64,000 nucleotides of DNA from Scilla litardierei (GCA_030789695.1 CM061140.1:172942319-173006318); one strand, 5' to 3'. Numbered from the stretch's first letter, positions 11,430 through 23,347 are shown. The notes: generated by a model from the letters alone, not told the origin. Numbers and translations: made by a program.

Positions 11430-14076
11430 TCGCATCCCTATATCTTTTAAACCTTTCTAAAAGTACATCTAGGAAATGCCTTAGTAAACAGATCATATAA
11501 ATTATTACAAGACTGAATCTGCCATACTTCAATCTGCTTCTGCTTTTGTAGCTCGTGCGTCCAGAAGAACTTGGGAGAGATGTGCTTTGTCCTGTCGCCC
11601 TTGATATAACCAGCTTATAGGTGAGCTATACAAGCTGCATTATCTTCAAATAATATGGTTGGCTCAAGGTCGTCCGTCTTCAGGCCGGTCGTCACCAGAA
11701 TGTGATGAATGATTGAACGAAGTCAGACACATTCTCTGCTAGCTTCATGGATCGCCAGGAGCTCTGAGAGGCTGGATGAGACTGCTGTCGTGGTATGCTT
11801 CAAAGATTTCCAGGAGATGGCCGTACCACCGAAAGTGAACACCAGTCTGTGATTTCTCGTTATGTGGATCAGACTTGTAACCTGCATCTGCATAACCAAT
11901 CAAAATGAACGATCCACCTTTCGGAAAGTATAATCCCAGGTCAACTGACCCTTGGAGGTAGCGCAGAAGCTGCTTTACTCCATTCCAGTGGCGCTTTGTG
12001 GGCGCTGAACTGTATCTGGCTAGTAGGATGACTGCGAATGCTATGTCGGGACGCGTGCAGGTTGCCAGATATAGTAGTGCTCCAATGGCACTAAGGTAAG
12101 ATACTTCAGGACCTAATGTTTCCTTCCCCTCTTCCAGCGGTCGGAATGTGTTTTTGTGTACATCCAATGATCTAACGACCATTGGTGTACTTAGAGGATG
12201 GCAATTATCCATACATAAATTTTTAAGTAAGTTCCTAATGTATGTGGATTGGTTTAACAGGATTCTTCCGCCGAGGTGTTCTATCTGTATCCCAAGACAA
12301 TATTTAGTTTTGTCTAGGTCTATCGTTTCAAACGTTAGTTTGAGGCTTGCAGATATATCATCAATCTCTGCAGGAGATCCGATGAGGTTTAAGTCTACAT
12401 AGACGGCTATTAATACGAATCCTGTTCCCGTAGTTTAATGAAAATACACGGGCAGACTTCATTATTGGTGAAACCTTGTTGAACAAGGAATTCACTCAGT
12501 CTGTTATACCACATTTTTCCGATTGTTTAAGACCATATAATGATCTTTGAAGCTTAACAGAATAGACGTCCTGAGGTCTATCTTTTATTTCTGTTGGTAT
12601 TTTGAAACCATCGGGAAGGTTCATATAGATATCTTTATCTATATTGCCATTTAGATATGCAGTCACACCGTCCATGAGCTGCATTTCTAGACCTTCCATT
12701 GATGTTAAGCTTATTATGAATCGGAATGTGATAGCATCCATAACCGGGGAATATGTATCTTAATCTATCCCCAGTCGTTGGGAAAATCCCTGAGCTACAA
12801 GCCGTGCTTTGTAGCGTACGATCTGATTATTCTCATTTCTTTTCCTTATGAATACCCAATTGTATCCCACATGTTTTACACCTCTTGGTGTCTGAACTAT
12901 TGGTCCATAGACTTTGCGTTTCAAGAGTGAGTCATGCTCTACTCCTATTGCTTCGTTCCACTTTGGCCAATCATCTCTGCATTTGCATTCAGCTAGAGAT
13001 GTGGATTGATATCATCGTCGCATTGAGCGACGCGAACAACAATATCGAACGCAAAGTCGTCGTCGTCGTCGGCAATGCTTTTTTCTGCCCAGTACCTCCC
13101 CAGTACGTACGAAATTTAATGATATTTCTCCAGTAATGTCCTCTTCGGGGGACTGAAGGAGGGGAGAGGTTACTGGTCTGAGCTCAGCATCCTGTGGTGT
13201 GATATACTTTATTTCTCCAGGTATTTTCCTCTTGCGAGGGAATTTATCCTTGGAGCCAGCGGTCGTCCTCTTTTTATTTGAGGTACGACCGATTCTGCTG
13301 CCGGGGATTGCACCCATCTTTGGGGATGTCAATCCTAGCTGGCGTATTGGCAGCAGGGACGTGTGATCTGATAATCTTCTTGTTATCAGTGAATTTGTCC
13401 GGTAGGAGATGTACTGTATTCTGAATGTGAATGATCTTCAGGATCTCATCTTCACATAGATTAGTACGTGGACCATAATGAGACAAAGATTTAGTGTCCC
13501 AAGAAATGGTATCTGAAGCTTCAGGCTTCTTAGTTTGTGTGTCTAGTTTGGAAAAAGAATTTTCGTCAAACTCACAATCTTCAAGACACGCCTTAAACGC
13601 GTTGTCCGTCAGGGGCTCAAGGTATCTAATAATGGAGGGTGAATCATACCCTACGTAGATACCAAGACGGCGATGAGGACCCATTTTAGTCCTCTGTGGG
13701 GGTGCTATGGTAACATAGACTGCACAACCGAATACTCTCAAGTGAGAAATATTGGGAGGTGCACCATATGCAAGCTGCATCGCCGATAAAATATGACCAC
13801 TAGAGGGTCGTACTCTGATAAGCGAATGCGGCATGCAAAATGGCATGTCCCCATGCATCCACAGTGCTTCACCTGATCCTTCTATTATATTATATAATCC
13901 CTAAAAATTGCAGTGACAGGACCATTATAATTAATGATGCTATTAAAATAGCATCTATCTTGAAGGATCGTGTGCGTGGAGGCATTATCCACTAAGCATT
14001 CACACTTCATCTCTAGAAAAGAATGTAAATTTTTTTTATGAAAATTAAAACTACATTCAATTAAGATAAAGGACAT
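11430..14076 (-). pseudogene. pol: copia pol remnant: protease, integrase C-terminus, RT, RNase H
   Basis: Segments in order on the minus strand are as follows. A protease-like CLVDNASTHTIL lies near 14010. The integrase C-terminal region with ISHLRVFGCAVYV and MGPHRRLGIYVGYDSPSI is at 13858-13274. RT pieces are at about 13000-12480 (MDGVTAYLNGNIDKDIYM, RSLYGLKQS). RT/RNase H is at 12212-11745 (LLYLATCTRPDIAFAV, GYADAGYKSDPHNEKSQTG), with its tail continuing to about 11430 (GYIKGDRTKHISPKFFWTH). The catalytic integrase core that should lie between protease and the C-terminal region is missing, and several stops and frame changes are present. Non-autonomous. Confidence 0.85.
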
Positions 14077-14180
14077 AATTGAAGATACATCAAAACATTA
14101 ATGATAAAGGCTGAAAAGATGACTAAATTAGCTTTAGTCAAGGAGGTCGTCATTCTCGAAATACATGGTGTTGAACCAAG

Positions 14181-15143
14181 TTAGAGGCTGTATATCCACC
14201 AGATTTCAGCGGAAGGCTTCAAGCTTGCCATGTACAAATCTTGGAGGTGGCGTGGAGTACAACAGACCCTGGACCAATGTCCAGTCATGCCACATCCGTG
14301 GCATTTGTCTTTCCAGTTTTTCTTGGGAGCAGACGTCTGGTCAGAGGTATTCCTCTTCCACGTATTCTTTTTCTTCCCCTCATTATTGTTGTTCTGGGGA
14401 GGAGCTTTAATCTGCATGTTTGCAGCTTTCCCCTTGTTGAATCTTTCGTTGTGCTTGTTCTTCATCTTCTGGGAAGAAACTGTGTGAGCTTCAGGGAGAG
14501 GAGCAAAGCCAGCATGGCGTAGGTTATGAGTGGACAGTAGGAGGTCTCTGTTCTGCTTTGCCATAAGAATGCAGGAGACTAAATCAGAGTACCTCGTGAA
14601 CTTGCGTTCACGATACTGTTGCATGAGAATAGCATCCTTCTCATGGAAAGATGTATATGTTTTCTCAAGCATGCGGGTTTTCGAGACTTGTTCACCACAC
14701 AACTTCAGGCATGAGGTGATGTTATGGAGAGCAAAGTTATACTCAGCCATGGACTTGAAGTCCCGAAGTCGGAGATTTTCCCATTCATAACGTGCACGAG
14801 GGAGGATAACATCTTTCTGATGTTTGTATTTGTCCTCAGGTGCTGTCCACAGTTCATGAGGGTCTTCCACTGTTAGATATTCGGCCTTCAGGGTCCGATC
14901 AATACGTCGCTTCATATAGATAATGGCTTTCGCCTTCTCTATATTGGAGACTTTAACAGTAGAAGTCCCTTCATCAGTTGTCACATCCGTAGTTGGAGGT
15001 TGAATTGTGTGACTTATGCCCTGTGAGCGCAGATGGAACGTCGGGTCCAGCTGCCAGCTTAAATAATTTTTTCCAGCCGCATTGAGAACATCAAAATCGA
15101 CGCTCGCAATCTTTGCCATTTTTTCTAAGCATGCAATAAGCAT
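14181..15143 (-). CDS. gag: copia gag polyprotein segment (capsid and zinc knuckle)
   Basis: A 320-residue frame opens shortly after a leader on the minus strand. It contains a copia-type capsid region (YEWENLRLRDFKSMAEYN, TYTSFHEKDAILMQQYRE) and an intact CCHC zinc knuckle, CHGCGMTGHWSRVC (C-x2-C-x4-H-x4-C), near its C terminus. Gag forms the cytoplasmic virus-like particle of the retrotransposon. The frame is open throughout, but the downstream pol is badly damaged, so this copy could at most be mobilised in trans. Confidence 0.85.
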   Translation of the reverse strand: MLIACLEKMAKIASVDFDVLNAAGKNYLSWQLDPTFHLRSQGISHTIQPPTTDVTTDEGTSTVKVSNIEKAKAIIYMKRRIDRTLKAEYLTVEDPHELWTAPEDKYKHQKDVILPRARYEWENLRLRDFKSMAEYNFALHNITSCLKLCGEQVSKTRMLEKTYTSFHEKDAILMQQYRERKFTRYSDLVSCILMAKQNRDLLLSTHNLRHAGFAPLPEAHTVSSQKMKNKHNERFNKGKAANMQIKAPPQNNNNEGKKKNTWKRNTSDQTSAPKKNWKDKCHGCGMTGHWSRVCCTPRHLQDLYMASLKPSAEIWWIYSL

Positions 15144-17179
15144 GAATTAATTATATATTAAAAATTAAGACATGCATAGAAGTAAAACTAAACTAGTTGT
15201 GGGGATTGGCCGGTCACCACTAAAAATAATAAATGTCCAAAGTCCCCTATACATTTCGAATTTACGAGAAAATTAAAATTACAATTTGAAAACCCTTGGG
15301 GGTCCCAGCATTAGCAATTTTCCTTCGTCTTCAAGCGAAGTATCTCCGGGCATTAGCTTTTACATTTAGTCCCTCTCTACATTTTCACTCAAAAGGAAAA
15401 AAATGCGAGGAAAAGAAATAATGGTGACTAATAACGGCCGATCCAATAAAAACCACAACATAGTTTTACCAACATTCCAGGCAGTTTATATAAGTATGCA
15501 ACATCACATGCATATACAATACATTTTATTCAACATCGTAGGCAATTTTATTGGATAAATATATTAAATTTACGTTTAATAGTTACTTGGACCACGGGGA
15601 AACGTCATTACACGTTACGTTAAACTAACGACAGAGTGGTCTCAGGATACTTGTAATTATTGAAACGTAAAATAATATTAATTTTAATCCAATTAAAAAT
15701 AAAGCGATTAATAATGAATTACACATAAATTTCAGTAATTAATTTTTAACTTGCCCCAAATACCCCAAGAGGAGTTAGTCATGCTCAATATCCTCACTCT
15801 GATTTACCCTGATTTTTCTGGAATTTTCAGAATTTTTTCGGATTTTATCCGATTTTTCCTGTAATATCTAGACTTTTAGGTTTTGAAAAAGTTTTTTTTT
15901 AAAAATTGAATTAATAATAAATTGGCATGCAGGCCAGAGACCCGCGGGCTGGCTGCGGGCTGCATGCCTGTAAGCCAAAAGATACCCAGTTTTTATTTTT
16001 ATTTCCCTTCAGGGGAGGCTCATGCTTCTTCTCCCCCTTAGGCTTTAAGGAGGGGGATGGATAGGAGCATCCACCAGGGGTGGCATGCTTTGGTCCGGTG
16101 GCATGGGGAAAAGCCCTCCCTTGACAGAGGGGTGGCGAATTGAGAGGCACCCCCCGACAAGGGGGGCGGCGGCAATGACAGGTCCCCCGACATGGGGGGA
16201 AGGGTAGCTAATTGAACGGCCCCAGCCCCCCTCGACAGGAGGAGGAGGAGGCGAAGCGAACAGCCCAGGCCCCCCTCGACAGGAGGGGGGCGAATTGGGA
16301 TGCGCCCCCTCGATAGGGGCGCGAATCGGGCGAAGAGGCAGGCCAAGAATCTGGGATGTTTATTTTATACATATGCATAGATAGATACTCAGTAGCAGTA
16401 AGAAGACGAAGATAGGTTTGATCACTAGAACTTATGACCTAGAAGCAAACTCAGGCTGCCCTCTTTTATTTCTAATGATCAAATGATATGAAAACAACGA
16501 GTCTATGGAAATTGGTATCATTAGGATATGCATCATAAGTCAGATGTATGTCAAGAAGAATTTATCCATGGATGAAGCTCTCATCAAGCTTCAAGAAATG
16601 CTCAGTGGTTTACAAGAAACCATAGAATCTTTAGGACAAAATCGATATCAACCAAAAGTCGTGTTTGAGAATCGATTACCATATTTGGCTCTCACACAAG
16701 AACCAGAATCCGAAAACAAGCCCGAAATAGAACAAAAAGGCCAATCGAATGGCGTCCTGAGAGGTGAATCCCGGCGCAATACATTAAATTTCATGAATCA
16801 AATTTCATCAAATATCATCAAATTTCTAATGGTATTTTGAATCCTCGAGAGGTGAATTTCATGCGCATGCCTCTTCTCCCAAAAGTTCATCAATTTTTTT
16901 TAAAAACATATTTAATATATTTAAAACAGATGTTTAACAGTAAATTTGTGTGTTTGAAATTTGATTTTCTTGCTATAGATTATGCTATAGATCTCTTAGA
17001 AAATAAGTATCACAGATTTATAATGCGCATGTAAGATGATGATCTAGGGGTTTCTAAAATTTTACCTCTAGATCCTACCCGCCGGATCTAGCGAAGTTCG
17101 AAGAAGGAAATCCTATCCGCGTCCTCACGATTCGTCCATCGACAGAGATTCAGCTCAGCTGATGAGCGTGCTGATAACG
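15144..17179. other. Long leader of the copia element, no supported gene
   Basis: About 2 kb separates the 5' LTR from gag. At 15940-16340 the sequence is GC-rich with repeated CCCCTCGACAGGAGG-like units. The rest is AT-rich. One short open frame on the plus strand (16505-16840) has no recognisable domain and lies antisense to the element. This much leader is unusual for a copia with 165-bp LTRs. An unrecognised insertion cannot be excluded. Confidence 0.5.
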
Positions 17180-17349
17180 TATTAAAATTTGTAAGAAGTG
17201 TAGATCTATGATTGATACCATAGCCTTACATATAATATCATATGAGAGTTACAAGTCCCTTGTAACCCAAGGGACACCCACTAAGAGTGGGTTTAATGGT
17301 GGATGATAGTGGGCGGAGACCAAAGGTCTTCCCCATGCATAACAAATAT

Positions 17350-19108
17350 GAAATAAGCATTAAATAAGATATACATTCATGATTTAATTTGTAGTCATAA
17401 TTTTAACCAAAATGACATGATCATACTATTATATTTCATGTAGAACGCATTAAACCAAAGTATGATTATTAAATTATAGTTCAAAATGATTTAAAAGTAC
17501 CCAAAATAGAAACATAGCCTAAAGTTTTTAACGTACAAGTCCAAATTACATAAGAAACTGTGAAGATGAAGATGTGCCAATGCCAAGCGGCCCAAGCCTT
17601 TGATCAAGCAACGAATGCGGATCATTGTCATGATTCTCTTCATGATCTTCATTATCAACTTCCTCAACTCCTTCATTAACCACATCTGAAAGTGGTCCAA
17701 GATTTTCAAGATCAATTGCTTGTCTATTCTTTATTTCAAAGTTAATTGCTTCATTTAGCATCATTGAATTCACCCAGTATAAACTAGATCTTCCATCTTC
17801 TCAGCTGACAACTTGTTTCTCTTTTTGGTTTGCACGGCATCAAAAGCCCTCCAATTGCGCTCACATGCAGAAGCACTTGCTGGTTGACTCCATATGCGAA
17901 TCCCAATCCTTTTGATGATAGGAGTTGTACTCCCATTAGCTTCCCACTAAATTCATGTATGTATAAATAAATGTTATGTAAATAAGTAAATAAATAGGAT
18001 GTAAAATTATGCATATATGTCTATGAAAACATTAACTTTAAGATCAAACATCATTGACTTACGAGGATGAGCAGTTCTCATTTGTGCCATTGAGATGTAG
18101 TTGAACATTGTTGGGTATTTTCCATCATAAATAAGTAATTGTTGAGCATATTGACTCCTTTCTTCTTCACCAACAAGCATTTTCTCTCCAACAAAGAGTA
18201 AGCCGTCTCTCACATCAGGGTTATCATATAATATCTTCCTATCGTACATCAATGAAGGATTAAAATAAGATGCAACTGCATGTATCTTGTGAAGAATGTT
18301 CTCTTTTTTTCTTGATTCAAACAACTCAACTATCCACTTATACTTTTCCGAGCTACATGAACATCTTTGCATAAGAGAAACCCTCGCCCTCTCCCTTACC
18401 TCATAAAGGTAACATGTAATTTATCACCTTAGTTCATCATACAATTCATATAGAAAATCTAACTTTAAAGTGAAGATTTTGTTTGAATATAGGAACATAA
18501 TATACGTGTAGTGGATCCATCACCATCAACCAACCGGAGTACTCTAATGAGTGGCTCTAAAGCCAATTTGATCTCATTTCCTTCGCTCCAAAATCGTGTT
18601 CTATTCCTTAATTTCCACTGACATCGATGTTCTACTATAAGCAAGGTTTCTCCAAGTAGCGGATGCAACTAAATTTCGCAACCCATCTTCCGCATCAAAA
18701 CTGATTGGAGCATAAGAAATTGTGAAGCAAATCTGGTTTTTGAATATCTTTTCAGCTCTATTGTTGTATGATCTCTCATCAAGTCCAAGACAATTGTATG
18801 CTTGTACATATAATCCACAATCAGTTTCGCCTCATCAATAACTTGATGAATCCACATGAGTTGATTGTAGATATCTCTTAGTAATAATTGAACACCATGA
18901 GTAGCACACCTTGTTTTGTAAATATGAGGATAAGGCTCCATGATCAGATCACCCTGCTAATCCATAATTTGAAGCATTGTCTGTCACTATTTAAACTACA
19001 TTTTTGAGGCCCAATCTTCTCTATAACAGTGGCAAGAAGATCTCTGAGAAATGTGCATGTCTTCCTTTGACTTGATCTTTCAAAAAACTCCAAAAAAACC
19101 GCTCCTCT
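17350..19108 (-). pseudogene. hAT transposase remnant, left arm of the palindrome
   Basis: On the minus strand, decayed hAT transposase segments occur in order. The DUF659-type region is at 18941-18669 (HIYKTRCATHGVQLLLRD, VLDLMRDHT). The middle region is at 18372-18007 (KIHAVASYFNPSLMYDRK). The C-terminal dimerisation region is near 17900-17546, with an NW-x-x-FDAVQTKKRNKL segment and an acidic tail ending GTSSSSQFLM. Proteins of this family are cut-and-paste transposases with an RNase-H-like fold interrupted by an insertion domain. No N-terminal BED finger or first catalytic region is visible, and stops split the frames, so it is inactive. The C-terminal coding end faces the outer end of the palindrome. 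Confidence 0.85.
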
Positions 19109-19398
19109 TGGAGAATATTGAGTCAACCAGCAAGAAGAGGCAAGAAGATCTCTGAGAAATGTGCATGTCTTCCTTTGACTTGATAATTCAAAAACCTCCA
19201 AAAAACCGCTCCTCTTGGAGAATATTGAGTCAATCAGTAAGTGCTTCTGCATATGAGCGCAATTGGAGGGCTTTTGATGCCGTGCAAATCAAAAAGAGAA
19301 ACAAGTTGTTAGCTGAGAAGATGGAAGATCTTGTTTTTACTAGGATGAATTCAATGATGCTGAAGGAAGCAATTAACTTTGAAATGAAGGATAGACAA

Positions 19399-20692
19399 GA
19401 GGAGCGGTTTTTTGGAGTTTTTTGAAAGATCAAGTCAAAGGAAGACATGCACATTTCTCAGAGATCTTCTTGCCACTGTTATAGAGAAGATTGGGCCTCA
19501 AAAATGTCGTTCAAATAGTGACAGACAATGCTTCAAATTATGGATTAGCAGGGTGATCTGATCATGGAGCCTTATCCTCATATTTACAAAACAAGGTGTG
19601 CTGCTCACGGTGTTCAATTATTACTAAGAGATATCTACAATCAACTCCCGTGGATTCATCAAGTTATTGATGAGGCGAAACTGATTGTGGATTATATGTA
19701 CACGCATACAATTGTCTTGGACTTGATGAGAGATCATACAGCCAGAGAGCTGAAATGATATTCAAAAACCAGATTTCCTTCACAATTTCTTATGCTCCAA
19801 TCAGTTTTGGATGCTGAAGATGGGTTGCGAAATTTAGTTGCATCCGCTACTTGGAGAAACCTTGCTTATAGTAGAACATCGATGTCAGTGAAAGTTAAGG
19901 AATGGAACACGATTTTGGAGCGAAGGAAATGAGATCAAATTGGCTTTAGAGCCACTCATTAGAGTACTCCAATTGGTTGATGGTGATGGATCAACTACAT
20001 GTATATTATGTTCCTATATTCAAACACAATATTCACTTTAAAGTTAGATTTTCTATATGAATTGTATGATGAACTAAGGTGATAAATTACATGTTACCTT
20101 TATGAGGTAAGGGAGAGGGCGAGGGTTTCTCTTTTGCAAAGATGTTCAAGTAGCTCGGAAAAGTATAAGAGGATAGTTGAGTTGTTTGATTCAAGAAAAA
20201 ATAGAACATTCTTCACAAGATACATGCAGTTGTATCTTATTTTAACCCTTCAATGATGTATGATAGGAAGATATTATATGATAACCCTGATGTGAGAGAT
20301 GGCTTACTCTTTGTTGGAGAGAAAATGCTTGTTGGTGAAGAATATTGAGTCAACCAGCAAGTGCTTCTGCATGTGAGCGCAATTGGAGGGCTTTTGATGC
20401 CGTGCAAACCAAAAAGAGAAACAAGTTGTCAGCTGAGAAGATGGAAGATCTTGTTTTTACTCGGGTGAATTCAATGATGCTGAAGGAAGCAATTAACTTT
20501 GAAATGAAGGATAGTCAAGCAATTGATCTTGAAAATCTTGGACCACTTTCAGATGTGGTTAATGAAGGAGTTGAGGAAGTTGATAATGAAGATCATGAAG
20601 AGAATCATGACAATGATCCGCCTTCATGGCTTGATCAAAGGCTTGGGCTGCTTGGCATTGGCACATCTTCATCTTCACAGTTTCTTATGTAA
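19399..20692 (+). pseudogene. hAT transposase remnant, right arm of the palindrome
   Basis: This is the inverted copy of the left-arm transposase. The DUF659-type segment is at 19564-19758 (HIYKTRCAAHGVQLLLRD). The dimerisation region is at 20345-20692 (CERNWRAFDAVQTKKRNKL ... GTSSSSQFLM). A junction at about 20341 (GGTGAAGAATATTGAG) marks an internal deletion of about 290 bases relative to the left arm, so the middle region joins out of frame to the C-terminal region. A second partial copy of the C-terminal segment lies in the loop at about 19230-19395. Non-functional as a transposase. Confidence 0.85.
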
Positions 20693-21134
20693 TTTGGACT
20701 TGTGCGTTAAAAACTTTAGGTTATGTTTCTATTTTGGGTACTTTTAAATCATTTTGAACTATAATTTAATGATCATACTTTGGTTTAGTGCATGCTACAT
20801 GGAATATAATAGTATGATCATGTCATTTTGGTTAAAACTATGAATACAAATTAAATCATGAATGTAGATCTTATTTTATGCTTATGTTATATTGATATTG
20901 TTGGATTTTTAAGTTCATTTGGATGAGTGATATCTTGGCGGTATCCGTATATTTAGTCGCGTTTTTTATTCGGGTTATCGAATTAAACACGATTTAACCC
21001 GTTTATGTGTTATTCCCGTATTGCGCATAGTTGACCGAATTTTTGACCAAAAATCTTTTAAAATTGACCAAATTAAACATGTTTTATTCACGTCCCGAAT
21101 AGTTCCCGTATTACGCATTGCTAACAAGGCTCTG

Positions 21135-22340
21135 GTGCCCCAGACCTTTGACTCACTATCGTCTGACCCTGAAGCCTATATAGGTTGCCAATCTTCTTCG
21201 TTGCCATCATAAAACGACCTATCATGGACACCTGTATTCGCTCTCCCTTGAGCACCACGCTACAGCCCACACCAGTCAAGACTCCAAGCAAAATAAAAAT
21301 CTTGCTGCAAATTTGGTACATGCCTAACACATGTGAGTGCCTGAATGATTTCATCCAGCCTCTTGAACCGCACTTTGCTGACCCTTGCTACTTTAGACAT
21401 AGCTTCGTTCTCTATGTATATGTCTGGTCTATATCTCTAGGAGTATATGCCACAAAGTGACTCCGCAGCGGAGTCAGATGTTGTTTTCCAAAGAAGACAG
21501 TCAATATCTCACCATCATTGGCATCTATGCACGTAACACCAAACGATGCTACAGGCTGAGCAAACTCTTTACCTTTAGCCTTCAACTGTGGGCACATGTT
21601 CTTCCAATCTCATGGTTTCTTGCAATAATGGCATGCATGGTCGTTACCACCTTAGCCCCTCCACTTGGGCTTTCTAGTCTTAGATTCTGATTTGGATTGT
21701 CCAACCTGGCGACCCTCAAAGAGAGCCACATCCTGATCACCAGTACTTGTGTCGCCTCTCAACACCTTCTTCCTGAGCTCATGCAAGCATATAGCCGTCT
21801 TGACCTCTTCCAAAGAGATTTTGTTCTTCACTTGTGTCATGGTCTCAACAATGTGTGAATTCTTCTCACGTAGTGAATTGTTTGGTACTCATCATTTACA
21901 TTCTCTTTCACAGCTTGCAAATCCAATACCAACTGATTCAGTTGATCAAGATGATCCTGTAGCGATGCCCCCCTTTCATTCCGAGCATAAATAATTTTTG
22001 TAATAGATGCAGTCTTCCTGTAAGTGATTTCATCAGATATAATGATTCTAGTCTTTTCCACACTGACTCTAAAGTTCTCTTTTGCAACCTTGCAAAAGAT
22101 CTTGTCCGATAAAGCCATCTGAATGGCACTGTGGGCTTTCATTTCTAGTTCTGATCTCGCATAGTTTGTGATAATCTGGAATGGATTTTTTGTCAAAAAC
22201 TATCCTGTAAAGCCCCTCGTGCATGAGCATAGTCTTCACCCTCATGCACCATAAAGTGAAGCCATTCTTTTTTGTAAACTTTTCGTTCTTGTACCCAGCT
22301 GTTGAATGTCTCTGCCATTAAGATGTCACTGATAACCTGA
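21135..22340 (-). pseudogene. copia gag / pre-integrase remnant
   Basis: The minus strand carries copia Gag sequence in several frames: SWVQERKVYKKEWLHFMVHE near 22300, then the 119-residue frame 22196-21837, then MTQVKNKISLEEVKTAICLH at 21840. The zinc-knuckle region near 21600-21640 has CHYCKKP then a stop where G-H is expected, so the knuckle is destroyed. Downstream LKGERIQVSM and GNLYRLQGQTIV match the GAG-pre-integrase region. Inactive. Confidence 0.75.
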
Positions 22341-22356
22341 ACGGTCTGATACCACT

Positions 22357-23342
22357 TGTTGGGGAAAATCTAGATAGCGGAAGCATCCCTAAAACGAATA
22401 ACTACCCAACAATCGGTATGCCACGATCTTTTAGAGATAAAATCCAACCTAGTAAGATAAAAAGTAACGAAATCAGAAAAGTTACAAATCAAGCGACACA
22501 GAGTTTACCCTGATTCGGCCCGCTAACGGCGCCTACGTTCAGCATCCCGATGACGGTTTTCACTAATAAGATCAAAAATAATACACCAGCTCATTCAATC
22601 TTCTTCAACAATAGAGAGCACCAATAACTGCAAGGTTGGAGTTTAAACTCTTCTCACCAAAACACAATAGATCTCAAATCTCTCTAAAAGATAAGAAATC
22701 AAAAGCTCTCTCAAATAATCCCTTAGCCCGAAAAGAGGAATTCCAATAAGAAGATTACAAAGAACTCACTCATTAAAACAATATGATCAATCTCCAAGAT
22801 GTGTGAGGAAGAAGATCCTTGAAGGCGGCTCGTACAAAACTCTCCTTTTTTCTTTGCATACCCCCACACTTACGTTCTGGAGTTTAAATAGCATTAATTA
22901 GGGCTTTAGGGCCGCATCAAACAATGGTCGTTTGATTTGATTAAGAATCAATTGAACGACTCAGATTCAAATTTGCCTAATCTGTAGCGGCAGCCGTCAG
23001 ACGTCTGGTGTCAAGCGTCGTCAGACGTTTGGCATCAAGCGGCTAGACATCTGATGCTGAACAAGACGAGCCAATTCTCCAAGCAACCACACGTCTGACT
23101 CAAGGTTGTTAGACGTTTGGAAAAATATCGCTACAGTTTTCCGAGAGCAGCCCGTCTTTGAGTCCCAAAGCCTCCACTCAAGGCAGCTTGCCAGACGTCT
23201 AATCTTCTGCCAGACGTCTGATAGTATAGCATCAGACGTGGCGTATCTGCTGCTGATACATGCATTGAAGTGGCCAGACGTCTGCCAGACGTCTGATACT
23301 GTCGAATTTTCTAGGGTGAAATTTGAAGCATAACCTTCAACA
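22357..23342 (-). repeat. copia 5' LTR with AGACGTCTG palindrome cluster
   Basis: The plus strand begins TGTTGGGGAAAATC and ends CCTTCAACA. At 22990-23300 the palindrome CAGACGTCTG and close variants occur about ten times. A typical copia LTR motif (TTTACCCTGATTCGGCCC) lies near 22505. The PBS directly adjoins the left boundary. Confidence 0.85.
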
Positions 23343-23347
23343 GTTCA

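Larger units (their letters stand above)
4879..17344 (-). mobile_element. Ty1/copia element with short 165-bp LTRs, inserted in the hAT left arm
   Basis: Direct repeats at 4879-5043 and 17180-17344 are both 165 bp and differ at about 13 positions by eye. They are flanked by the 5-bp duplication AATAT (4874-4878 and 17345-17349). Coding order on the minus strand is gag, protease, a truncated integrase, RT and RNase H, so the 5' LTR is the right one. A primer-binding-like CGTTATCAGCAC lies immediately inside it (17167-17179, minus strand). A C/T-rich tract on the plus strand (5044-5064) is the polypurine tract beside the 3' LTR. An unusually long leader of about 2 kb separates PBS and gag. The chromovirus at 5258-11417 interrupts the 3' region. 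Confidence 0.9.
4636..21131. mobile_element. Giant palindromic hAT-derived element containing nested copia and gypsy insertions
   Basis: The left end (AGCCTGGTTAGCAATGCG at 4636) is mirrored by the right end at 21131 (AGCCTTGTTAGCAATGCG on the minus strand). From both ends the sequence runs inward as an inverted repeat through intergenic sequence into hAT transposase coding sequence. Without the copia element (4879-17344) the locus is about 4.0 kb: a left arm of about 2.0 kb (4636-4878 plus 17350-19108), a loop of about 290 bases (19109-19398) and a right arm of about 1.7 kb (19399-21131). The arms look about 93-94% identical over the stretch compared by eye. Both outer ends derive from the same end of the ancestral hAT. 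The right arm lacks about 290 bases present in the left arm. No 8-bp TSD could be confirmed. Confidence 0.85.
21132..23342 (-). mobile_element. Truncated Ty1/copia element: 5' LTR, gag and pre-integrase region
   Basis: On the minus strand a 986-bp LTR (22357-23342, TG...CA) is followed after two bases by the primer site TGGTATCAGA (22345-22354). Gag and then a pre-integrase segment follow. The element stops abruptly at 21131, where the hAT palindrome begins. Protease, integrase core, RT, RNase H and the 3' LTR are absent, apart from the 32-bp LTR fragment at 4609-4640. GTTCA at 23343-23347 would be one TSD copy; its partner is lost. It sits upstream of the SmD3 exons, presumably in an SmD3 intron. 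Confidence 0.85.

Noticed and set aside
16505..16840. 111-codon open frame in the copia leader
   Set aside because: Antisense to the element, no domain recognised, AT-rich composition like random sequence.
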